64,000 bases of DNA from contig CAITNS010000040.1 of NCBI GenBank assembly GCA_903893815.1, forward strand, positions 62,001 to 126,000, written 5' to 3'. A program made the position numbers and the translations under genes. Origin of the DNA: an uncultured Bacteroidota bacterium. GTDB taxonomy: Bacteria; Bacteroidota; Bacteroidia; B-17B0; Aurantibacillaceae. Of this stretch, positions 57,141 to 64,000 are shown in pieces. The notes under the pieces were generated by a model that saw only the letters and a list, made by a program, of their open reading frames with translations, was not told where the DNA came from and did not search any database. The first letter of the stretch is position 1; each line of letters starts with the position of its first letter.

Positions 57141-57842
57141 ATGAATGTAGAAATTTGGAGTGATGTGATGTGTCCGTTTTGCTATATAGGCAAACGCAAA
57201 TTTGAAAATGCCTTAGCAAAATTTCCTCACAAAGATAAGATCAATATCATCTGGAAAAGTTTTCAGTTAGACCCAACAACTGTAACTGACCCAAGCTTAA
57301 ATACTATAGATAACTTAGCAGAAAAGAAAGGCTGGAGCAAACAACAAGCGCAAGAAACTACTGCACAGGTTACTAACATTGCTAAACAAGTAGGTTTGGA
57401 TTTTCATTTCGAAAAAGCTGTGGTGGCAAATTCATTTAATGCACATCGTTTATCACACTTAGCAAAAAAGTATGGTAAACAAAACGACCTAGAAGAAAAA
57501 TTATTCTTAGCGTATTTTACCGAAGGTAAAAACACTGCCGACCACCCTACTCTATTACAAATTGGTAAAGACTTAGGCATACCTGAACAAGAAATTACAG
57601 CTGTTTTAAATAGCAATACATACGCAAACGACGTTGAACAAGATATTACGGAAGCACAACAAATTGGGGTGCGTGGCGTTCCCTTTTTTGTATTGGATAG
57701 AAAATATGCAGTTTCTGGCGCTCAAGAATCTGAAACTTTTTTAGGTGCTTTAACTAAAGCCTACGAAGAACATGCAAATGGTATCATAGAACCAATTGCT
57801 AATAATTCTTCTTGTGGTTGCGGGCCAGAGGGGTGTAACTAA
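57141..57842 (+). CDS. DsbA-family oxidoreductase (FrnE-like)
   Basis: 233 residues, thioredoxin fold with a helical insertion. The active-site motif is DVMCPFCYIGKRKFE (Cys-Pro-Phe-Cys near 11-14), and the cis-proline loop is GVRGVPFFVLDRKYAVSG (near 172-189). There is no signal peptide, so it is probably cytoplasmic, like FrnE (2-hydroxychromene isomerase/DsbA superfamily). The C-terminus SSCGCGPEGCN has three more cysteines that could bind metal or take part in thiol exchange. The family has roles in oxidative stress and polyketide biosynthesis; the role here is not known. Confidence 0.9.
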   Translation: MNVEIWSDVMCPFCYIGKRKFENALAKFPHKDKINIIWKSFQLDPTTVTDPSLNTIDNLAEKKGWSKQQAQETTAQVTNIAKQVGLDFHFEKAVVANSFNAHRLSHLAKKYGKQNDLEEKLFLAYFTEGKNTADHPTLLQIGKDLGIPEQEITAVLNSNTYANDVEQDITEAQQIGVRGVPFFVLDRKYAVSGAQESETFLGALTKAYEEHANGIIEPIANNSSCGCGPEGCN

Positions 57843-57980
57843 CTTTTTGTGCCTCGTTACTTTTTTACTTAGTTAATTTTAAAGGATGGGGTCCTACCAT
57901 CAACGCTTATATCCAAACTGGAAAAGTAAACGTTTGTATTTAATTTAGTTGGACTATTAATATTGAGCGTGAAAATCAAG

Positions 57981-58136
57981 TAGTATCAAATACGCTGTTA
58001 TGTGTGGAGATGATTTTGGGCTGTTCGCGCAGTGCTTCAAATCATCTGTTTGATACTATGCAGATTTTAGCAAAATTTTAATAAGCCTTGTTACGCCAAG
58101 GCGTGATTGCAACTTTTTGTATCAAGACAAAAAGTT
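57981..58136. other. Hairpin-rich intergenic segment, possible structured RNA or decayed mobile element
   Basis: The 361-bp gap (57843-58203) has no gene. Nested inverted repeats form an extended fold: TAGTATCAAA (57981-57990) with TTTGATACTA (58049-58058), and inside it GATGATTT (58009-58016) with AAATCATC (58039-58046). Next come GCCTTG/CAAGGC (58085-58102) and AACTTTTTG/CAAAAAGTT (58111-58136). AACTTTTTGT is also found at 57841-57850. The segment ends in a terminator. Confidence 0.5.
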
Positions 58137-58150
58137 TTAAGAATATCAGG

Positions 58151-58190
58151 AAAAGAAAAACCCTCATAAATGTGAGGGCTTTTCTTTTTA
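58151..58190. terminator. Bidirectional terminator before the acyl-CoA dehydrogenase gene
   Basis: CCCTCA at 58161-58166 pairs with TGAGGG at 58173-58178, with A-rich and T-rich flanks. The acyl-CoA dehydrogenase gene on the minus strand ends at 58204, and the segment upstream runs towards it. Confidence 0.8.
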
Positions 58191-58203
58191 GTTTATTTAA
58201 ATA

Positions 58204-59346
58204 CTAATCTGCTAAAAGAGCTCTAGAAATAACAATACGTTGTACCTCGCTAGTACCTTCGTAAATTTGAGTAATTTTTGCATCACGCATTAAACGCTCC
58301 ACATGGTATTCTTTAACGTAACCATAACCACCATGAATTTGAACGGCTTCAGTAGTTACCCACATAGCTGTTTCTGATGCAAAAACTTTTGCTTGCGCGC
58401 CTTCTTTTTCGCAAGGTAAACCTTGGTCTTTTAACCAAGCCGCACGGTAAATTAATAAACGAGCTGCTTCAATACGAGTAGCCATATCAGCTAATTTAAA
58501 TTGAATAGCTTGATGCTGAGAAATTAATTTACCAAATGCTTTACGCTCTTTTGAATAAGCCAATGCTAATTCATAAGCACCACTCGCAATTCCCAATGCT
58601 TGTGAAGCGATACCGATACGGCCACCGCCTAAAGTTTTCATCGCGAATTTGAAACCAAATCCTTCTTCACCAATACGATTTGCTTTTGGAACCTTTACAT
58701 CTGTAAACATTAAAGAGTGAGTATCACTTCCGCGAATACCCATTTTATTTTCTTTAGGACCTACCACAAATCCTGGCATTCCTTTTTCAATAATTAAACA
58801 GTTAATTCCTTTGTGCCCTAATTCCACATTAGTTTGAACCATTACTAAATAAATAGAAGCACTGCTTCCGTTAGTAATCCAATTTTTTGTACCATTTACT
58901 AAATAATGGTCGCCTTGATCGATAGCCGTAGTGCGTTGAGATGTAGCATCACTACCTGCTTCTGGTTCTGACAAGCAAAATGCACCTATCACTTCACCTT
59001 TAGCCAAAGGCACTAAATATTTTTGTTTTTGTTCTTCGTTACCAAAATGCTCTAATCCCCAACATACTAATGAGTTATTTACACTCATTACCACACTAAC
59101 CGAAGCATCTATTTTAGAAATTTCTTCCATTGCTAGCACATATGAAATAGCATCCATACCGCCACCGCTGTATTTCGGGTCAACCATCATTCCTAAAAAA
59201 CCCAATTCTCCAAGTTTTTTAACTTGTTCTGCTGGAAATTTTTGGTGTTCATCTCTCTCAATTACTCCTGGTTTGCAGTCGTTTTGAGCGAAATCTCTTG
59301 CTGCTGCTTGAATCATCAATTGCTCTTCTGTTAGTTGAAATTGCAT
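58204..59346 (-). CDS. Acyl-CoA dehydrogenase
   Basis: 380 residues, a FAD enzyme for the first step of beta-oxidation (short- or medium-chain or butyryl type). The start at 59346 gives MQFQLTEEQLMIQAAARDFA. A longer reading to 59412 would place 22 extra residues in the promoter region, so it is rejected. Signature segments are GAFCLSEPEAGSDATSQRTT, GIASQALGIASGAYELALAY and the catalytic Glu in QIYEGTSEVQRIVISRALL. The length is typical. It lies alone on the minus strand with its own promoter. Confidence 0.95.
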   Translation of the reverse strand: MQFQLTEEQLMIQAAARDFAQNDCKPGVIERDEHQKFPAEQVKKLGELGFLGMMVDPKYSGGGMDAISYVLAMEEISKIDASVSVVMSVNNSLVCWGLEHFGNEEQKQKYLVPLAKGEVIGAFCLSEPEAGSDATSQRTTAIDQGDHYLVNGTKNWITNGSSASIYLVMVQTNVELGHKGINCLIIEKGMPGFVVGPKENKMGIRGSDTHSLMFTDVKVPKANRIGEEGFGFKFAMKTLGGGRIGIASQALGIASGAYELALAYSKERKAFGKLISQHQAIQFKLADMATRIEAARLLIYRAAWLKDQGLPCEKEGAQAKVFASETAMWVTTEAVQIHGGYGYVKEYHVERLMRDAKITQIYEGTSEVQRIVISRALLAD

Positions 59347-59383
59347 GGTTGTATGTTTTAAATAGTTGAACGAATTATACTCA

Positions 59384-59412
59384 CAAAAATAGAAGATATT
59401 TCCAATTATCAA
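59384..59412 (-). promoter_or_regulatory. Promoter of the acyl-CoA dehydrogenase gene
   Basis: On the minus strand TTG (59412-59410), 18 nt, then TATTTTTG (59391-59384). It ends 38 nt before the ATG at 59346 and proves that the longer reading frame above is not used. Confidence 0.8.
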
Positions 59413-59504
59413 GTCTAAATCGTCGATTTGTTAAAATTATTTTGTTGAGAGAATTTCAATAATTGTCCCAAAAAAGAAACAATTCTAAGTAATTTTAGTT
59501 TAAA

Positions 59505-60563
59505 ATGGAGCAAAAAAAATTAAAAATACTAGGTTTAATGAGCGGCACATCTTTGGATGGGCTCGATTTAGCTTTATGTGAATTTAGTGAGCAAAATAAG
59601 ACGGTATCGTTTAAATTACTAGCCTCCAAAACCATTGCCTACGAAGCAGTATGGAAAGAACGTCTGCAAAATGCCTTTGATTGTAGTGCCGAACAATACT
59701 TTAAACTCCACAGTTTGTATGGCGAATTTATAGCCGAAAAAGTGAACGATTTTTTAAAGGAAAATAACCAAACAGCCAATTACATTGCTTCTCACGGCCA
59801 TACCATTTTTCACAGACCTCAACTTGGCTTTACGACTCAAATGGGCTGCGGAGCAACGATAGCAGCAAAAGCAGGCGTTAATACCGTTTGCGATTTTAGA
59901 AGTATAGATGTGGCGTTAAACGGACAAGGTGCGCCATTAGTTCCTATTGGTGATAGAGATTTATTCCCTGAATCAGAGTCTTGCTTAAACATTGGTGGTA
60001 TTGCTAATATTTCCTTTACCAAAAATGGTAATACAACGGCTTTTGATATTTGCATTGCTAATATGGCTTTAAATTATTTAACCGAAAGCATTGGCAAGTC
60101 TTATGACGATGGCGGTGCTTTAGCCGCATCTGGAAAAAGCAATGGAGAATTATTACAATACTTATTAGATTTAAATACACATCAACAATCGCTTGGAAGA
60201 GAATGGTTTGAGCAGCATTTTTTACCAATTTTAAATTCCTCAACTATTTCGTTAAATGATAAACTAGCAACTTGCGTGGAATATATGATGTTTCATATCA
60301 GCTCCATTTTAAAGCATGAACATTTAAATTCGGTTTTAATAACAGGTGGAGGTGCTTACAATACATTTTTTATTGATAGATTAAAAGCAAACTATAATGG
60401 CGAGATTCATATTCCGCCAGATGATGTGATACAATTTAAAGAAGCCATTATATTTGCGTACTTAGGATATTTAAGAGTGAATGAAACTATTAATACTTTA
60501 AGTTCAGTAACAAAAGCTAGCAAAGACAGTATTGGGGGAGCTGTGTACATAGGTAAACAATAG
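59505..60563 (+). CDS. anmK: Anhydro-N-acetylmuramic acid kinase
   Basis: 352 residues. It phosphorylates and opens anhydro-MurNAc, a peptidoglycan recycling product, to MurNAc-6-phosphate in the cytoplasm. The conserved start is GLMSGTSLDGLDLALC (near 9-24). Others are SHGHTIFHRP, CDFRSIDVALNGQGAPLVPI, NIGGIANISF and LITGGGAYNTF. The length is normal (350-380). The catalytic Asp lies in the DFRSIDVALNGQGAPL segment. Confidence 0.96.
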   Translation: MEQKKLKILGLMSGTSLDGLDLALCEFSEQNKTVSFKLLASKTIAYEAVWKERLQNAFDCSAEQYFKLHSLYGEFIAEKVNDFLKENNQTANYIASHGHTIFHRPQLGFTTQMGCGATIAAKAGVNTVCDFRSIDVALNGQGAPLVPIGDRDLFPESESCLNIGGIANISFTKNGNTTAFDICIANMALNYLTESIGKSYDDGGALAASGKSNGELLQYLLDLNTHQQSLGREWFEQHFLPILNSSTISLNDKLATCVEYMMFHISSILKHEHLNSVLITGGGAYNTFFIDRLKANYNGEIHIPPDDVIQFKEAIIFAYLGYLRVNETINTLSSVTKASKDSIGGAVYIGKQ

Positions 60564-60565
60564 TG

Positions 60566-60650
60566 TCCCGCGGATAAAGCAGATTAACGCAGAAAAAAAA
60601 TTAAACCACATAGAGAAATAAAATCTGCGGTCATCAGTGAGATTTGCGGG
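60566..60650. repeat. Dispersed intergenic repeat between anmK and crcB
   Basis: The gap holds CCCGCGGATAAAGCAGATTA, then AACGCAG, and later AAATCTGCGG and GATTTGCGGG. CCCGC and GCGGG at its two ends are inverted. The words CAGATTAACGCAG and ATCTGCG are like those at 47825-47920. No gene or riboswitch is seen. Confidence 0.5.
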
Positions 60651-60668
60651 AAATAAAAAACAAAACAA

Positions 60669-61022
60669 ATGAATTATCTATTAGTATTTATTGGCGGCGG
60701 ACTAGGAAGCTTAGTACGGTTTATAATAGCCATATTATTTGGTAAAACTACCTTATCACTTCCTTTGGCAACCTTATCATCTAATATATTGAGTTGCCTT
60801 ATTTTTGGAACTATTATTTATATGTATCAAGAAAAAAATTTAATTCCCGATAACTATAAGCACTTAGTATTAATTGGCATATGTGGTGGACTAAGCACCT
60901 TCTCAACCTTTAGTTACGAAACCTTTGAATTAATAAAACAAGGTATGACTGTTTGGGCTATAATAAATATTGCTGTAAGTTGTATTCTTTGCACAGGTAT
61001 ATTTTTTATGTTTGCAAAGTGA
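60669..61022 (+). CDS. crcB: Fluoride channel CrcB/Fluc
   Basis: 117 residues, four membrane helices, an inner-membrane fluoride-specific channel that works as a dual-topology dimer. The start NYLLVFIGGGLGSLVRFI, the conserved Asn/Ser segment LATLSSNILSCLIFG, and GICGGLSTFSTFSYETFEL with the central Phe box and TFS motif are diagnostic. A fluoride riboswitch is not seen upstream. It lies 106 nt after anmK with a repeat between. Confidence 0.93.
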   Translation: MNYLLVFIGGGLGSLVRFIIAILFGKTTLSLPLATLSSNILSCLIFGTIIYMYQEKNLIPDNYKHLVLIGICGGLSTFSTFSYETFELIKQGMTVWAIINIAVSCILCTGIFFMFAK

Positions 61023-61023
61023 T

Positions 61024-61057
61024 AAAAAAAAGCCGCTCGTTGAGCGGCTTTTTTTTT
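61024..61057. terminator. Bidirectional terminator after crcB
   Basis: AGCCGCTC at 61031-61038 pairs with GAGCGGCT at 61042-61049 with A and T runs on either side. It serves crcB and the convergent thioredoxin-like gene. Confidence 0.9.
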
Positions 61058-61070
61058 CAAATTCAAAAGT

Positions 61071-62588
61071 CTATTTTTTCTCTGCTTTATATTCTTTTTC
61101 CATTTGCTTCACAATATCTTTCACTTGCTCTGTTCCAATACGTTTAGCTTTAATACGTTTATTCCTATCCAACATATAAATAACAGGGGTAGAATAAATA
61201 TCATATTTTTCTTTAATATTATTGATATGAACACCATCATATACATTTATCCAATCTAATTTATTTTCAATTATATATTTTCTGTATTTTTCATATTCTT
61301 GTTGCGTGTAAACGCTAAAAACTTTAATGTCATAACCTTCTTTTTTTAAAGTATGGTATTCTTCAATTAACTTAGGGATTTCTGTTTTACAATGTCCGCA
61401 ATCTACATCCCAAAATACTAACATAACATAATCAGCTTTTACTCCGTAAAGTGGTACAAATAATTGCGCTAAATTTTGAGCATTATCGTAATATAATTTT
61501 GTTGCGCCAGCACTTGTTTTTACTGTATCAAAACCCATCTTTGCAATTTGTTTATGACCAATTGTATCAATCATTAATAAATCAGGAGCTTGACTGCCTA
61601 ACAATAAAGGTTTTAAAATATCGCCACGCTCTTTAATTTTGGCAATCGTTGCTTCATCATAAACCTCTTTTGCCATACCAGTTCTAATGTACTTATCAAT
61701 CACATGCACAAACACTTTATCAAAACCCATTAGTTTAGATGACTCTGAAGTAAACAAGAAATGAGCAATTAATAATTTTTGCATCATGGTTCCCGCTTTA
61801 GTTTTGGCCATAAATCTATCAATTTCAGCGCTCATCGTATCTGGATGCTGAACAATCACATTATTAAAATATTTCTTTAAACGATCTGAGAAAAATGGGG
61901 TACGCATAATACCATCATCTTGAAGATTAACACCATCCCAATAGTGATTTTTATAGTAATTATAAATGTACATACTATCTGGTCTTCCGTTTGAAGCTTT
62001 AGGAATATCCTTTGCTTCTTTTTCCATTTTTAAATTAATAACATCTCCTACAAAAGTTCCTTTATGTGACTCCAAAAATGCATTTTCATAAGCAATCACT
62101 GTTTCGTTTAATACTTTTCCTTTTTCCATCATAAAGGCAGCTGAATCTTTTGCGTTCATACCTTTTGTTTTACTTTTTACATCAGCATACTCTTTGTTTT
62201 TAGCTGTAATAAATTTGATGTAAGCAAAAAAATCATCATTTTCCTTATGAGTTACACATTTTAAATTTTTAACCAAATCAGCCGTATCTGTACTCATCGT
62301 CATCTTTTGATTATTGTCGCTAATAAAAAAATCGAAATAACGAGCCTTATCCTGACTCACCAAATAGTAAATACCTTTCTCTAATGTTTTTGGACCTTTA
62401 AATACGATATTACCTTTTACTACTTTTTTACAAGTATCAGCTAAATAGGATTTATCAAATTGATAAAAAGCCAAATACATCACTGAATCTTTACAATTTT
62501 TAAAATTGATTCGGATATCGTGCCCAGACTGAGCATAAGTTGATGTGATAATGGATAATAAACTAAAACTTAATAGTAACTTTTTCAT
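61071..62588 (-). CDS. Secreted thioredoxin-like (TlpA/DUF5106) protein
   Basis: 505 residues with a signal peptide (MKKLLLSFSLLSIITSTYAQ). A DUF4369-like N-terminal domain (about 20-125) is followed by a DUF5106-like helical middle part and a thioredoxin domain (about 345-500) with the active site VFWDVDCGHCKTEIPKLIEE (Cys-Gly-His-Cys). It should act as a thiol-disulfide reductase in the periplasm. It starts at the second of two close ATG codons (62588, the other is 62594); the choice does not change the protein much. It is convergent with crcB. Confidence 0.88.
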   Translation of the reverse strand: MKKLLLSFSLLSIITSTYAQSGHDIRINFKNCKDSVMYLAFYQFDKSYLADTCKKVVKGNIVFKGPKTLEKGIYYLVSQDKARYFDFFISDNNQKMTMSTDTADLVKNLKCVTHKENDDFFAYIKFITAKNKEYADVKSKTKGMNAKDSAAFMMEKGKVLNETVIAYENAFLESHKGTFVGDVINLKMEKEAKDIPKASNGRPDSMYIYNYYKNHYWDGVNLQDDGIMRTPFFSDRLKKYFNNVIVQHPDTMSAEIDRFMAKTKAGTMMQKLLIAHFLFTSESSKLMGFDKVFVHVIDKYIRTGMAKEVYDEATIAKIKERGDILKPLLLGSQAPDLLMIDTIGHKQIAKMGFDTVKTSAGATKLYYDNAQNLAQLFVPLYGVKADYVMLVFWDVDCGHCKTEIPKLIEEYHTLKKEGYDIKVFSVYTQQEYEKYRKYIIENKLDWINVYDGVHINNIKEKYDIYSTPVIYMLDRNKRIKAKRIGTEQVKDIVKQMEKEYKAEKK

Positions 62589-62752
62589 AGACATTAGTTA
62601 AATAGTATTCAAAAATAAGGATTTTATTGAGTTATCTGCTTTCAAATTTAAATCCAATAACTATTACAATATATTTAAAATTTGTTAAATGAGTGAAATA
62701 GGTAAAAGTAGTAAGTGACAGGTGAATATTGGATAGTAAACTGATCAAAATT

Positions 62753-64000
62753 TTAATCGATTGATTTTTTATTATAAATCATATACCCAAAATGGAAGAA
62801 AAACGAGAAACTATTATCATTTCTATCATAATAATTTACACCCACGCTTATGGGACCAATAGGGGTGTGATAAACTAAGGAACCCATTCCCAGAAAGTGC
62901 CTATATAAAAATGGTGTACTATAAGTTGCCTTATTATCTGAAGTTTTTAAAATAGATAATACCGGTTGAAATAAATAGCCTTCAAATCGTATATCTAAAT
63001 TTTTATAGGGTGTAGCAATAGCTTTTAATCCGCCTGCTAAATACTGATGGGCTCGATAATCATCTATAAATAATGTTTGACTCTCTGGAATTGGATTAAA
63101 AGAAGGAGCAGATAAAATAGAGGCCTGATAATTTCTAAAAAAATCTTGAGATGAATAAACACCTTCTGCAAAAACACCAATTTTAAAATATTTAATGGGT
63201 TTAATGTATTCATCGATCGTAATTTTAAAATTAAACCAATCATGCCCCGGTCCATTTATCATTTGAACCGTATCAACTGTAGTAGAACCGGGATAATAAC
63301 TCTCAACTCCACTCACTATCTTTGCTCTCACTAAAATATTGGTCCCTTCAGATGCATACTGCTTTCTGTTTAAAGTATTAATTTGATAAGATAATTGTCC
63401 GTAACCAAAATCAAATATACTCACGTCGCTTGTATCTAATCTCTTAAATTGATCTGATTGGTAATACTTATTTATCCACTCACTCCCACCTCCTGTTAAA
63501 ACTATTTTACCTATATTACCAACTGGTGCTCCAATATTTAATTCTCCAAATATATCTTCCTGAACTAAATAAGCAGGTTTTTCAAAATCATAAAACAAAG
63601 CGCTACTTTTATAATAATCCCATCTTGAAATAGTAAAAGATGGCTCTATATAAAACGGCACTTTAGTTGGAAATTCAAGTCTAATTTTAGTTAAAGAACT
63701 TGAATTTAATTTACCTAAATAACCATTAGCATAGGCTGTAAACCCAATTTTTCCAATATGATTATATTGGACTGCTAAAAAAAAGTTACTAATAGGACGA
63801 TTAGATAAATTGCCTCCAATGTCAAAAAACAAATGCTTATCCCTTTTAGTGTTTAAAGTTAGGGTATACTTTCCTGAAGTTGTATCTAGTTTAGTGGTAG
63901 GGTAAGCCGACTTAATTTTTTCATCCGCCATTAATCTAAAATACTGGCGCTTTAACTGTTTAAATGTAATAGGCTTTCCTTTGTTAGAAATACTTTTAGA
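62753..64000 (-). CDS. Patatin-like phospholipase/outer-membrane barrel protein, C-terminal part (5' partial)
   Basis: The frame stays open to the right edge and 415 residues are visible. The part seen is a beta-barrel of the BamA/Omp85 surface-antigen type, with aromatic beta-strands (LFFDIGGNLSNRPISNFFL, IGKIGFTAYANGYLGKLNSS, IGPISVGVNYYDRNDNSFS and FFFHFGYMIYN at the end). Just before it a POTRA-like linker is seen (ITFKQLKRQYFRLMADEKIK). In Bacteroidota this C-terminal combination is typical of patatin phospholipases with a barrel, whose N-terminal lipase domain would lie outside the window. A plain Omp85-family protein is the alternative. Confidence 0.75.
   Translation of the reverse strand, partial: SKSISNKGKPITFKQLKRQYFRLMADEKIKSAYPTTKLDTTSGKYTLTLNTKRDKHLFFDIGGNLSNRPISNFFLAVQYNHIGKIGFTAYANGYLGKLNSSSLTKIRLEFPTKVPFYIEPSFTISRWDYYKSSALFYDFEKPAYLVQEDIFGELNIGAPVGNIGKIVLTGGGSEWINKYYQSDQFKRLDTSDVSIFDFGYGQLSYQINTLNRKQYASEGTNILVRAKIVSGVESYYPGSTTVDTVQMINGPGHDWFNFKITIDEYIKPIKYFKIGVFAEGVYSSQDFFRNYQASILSAPSFNPIPESQTLFIDDYRAHQYLAGGLKAIATPYKNLDIRFEGYLFQPVLSILKTSDNKATYSTPFLYRHFLGMGSLVYHTPIGPISVGVNYYDRNDNSFSFFFHFGYMIYNKKSID

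Noticed and set aside
57843-58203. Integron attC site
   Set aside because: The fold is palindromic, but the GTTRRRY/RYYYAAC core sites and an integrase or cassette array are missing.
59347-59412. Longer N-terminus for the acyl-CoA dehydrogenase
   Set aside because: The extra codons run through a good promoter and do not resemble the family.
60564-60668. Fluoride riboswitch in front of crcB
   Set aside because: The conserved GGNGAUGG and pseudoknot words are missing; the gap holds a dispersed repeat instead.

Overview
The window comes from a low-GC member of the Bacteroidota. Four kinds of evidence support this. Several secreted proteins end in type IX secretion (T9SS) sorting domains of type A or type B. 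Promoters fit the Bacteroidota pattern of TTTG or TTG, 18-20 nt, then TAnnTTTG. Most genes lack a Shine-Dalgarno sequence. The primary sigma factor is short and has no region 1.1. The order or family cannot be fixed from this sequence alone; the gene order secY-infA-rpmJ without map is like that of Flavobacteria.

Region 1 (1-14.6 kb) is an accessory surface-protein island. It holds two giant T9SS type-B adhesin-like proteins built from Ser/Thr-rich Ig-like repeats. The first is cut by the left edge and carries a PE_PGRS-like glycine-rich track. Between them lie a complete IS3-family insertion sequence, a multipass membrane protein resembling the TMTC family of O-mannosyltransferases, and a small secreted protein of unknown function. 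The TMTC-like gene beside Ser/Thr-rich Ig-like adhesins is the most interesting arrangement in the window.

Region 2 (14.7-32.3 kb) is one continuous str-S10-spc-alpha cluster of 32 genes, from rpsL to rplQ. It includes fusA, secY, infA, rpmJ and rpoA and lacks tuf and map. A clear promoter precedes rpsL and a bidirectional terminator follows rplQ. rplF alone has a perfect Shine-Dalgarno sequence.

Region 3 (32.3-53.4 kb) mixes housekeeping and secreted functions. It contains a beta-propeller T9SS protein, a frameshifted MORN-like protein, dapF, an HtrA/DegP protease, the primary sigma factor, a secreted subtilase, a phosphodiesterase, a secreted multidomain amidase, an ABC exporter, truA, a glycerophosphodiesterase and a MutS2 without an Smr domain. 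Two dispersed intergenic-type repeats have been absorbed into coding sequence here, in the ABC transporter N-terminus and in the glycerophosphodiesterase signal peptide.

Region 4 (53.4-64 kb) holds a DUF349 protein, a zinc-ribbon/FAD monooxygenase fusion, a FrnE-like DsbA protein, a hairpin-rich intergenic segment, an acyl-CoA dehydrogenase, anmK, crcB, a thioredoxin-like lipid- or envelope-associated protein and the C-terminal part of a patatin/outer-membrane-barrel protein cut by the right edge.

No tRNA, rRNA or CRISPR array was seen. Coordinates of short motifs were counted by hand and could be off by a base or two in homopolymer runs.
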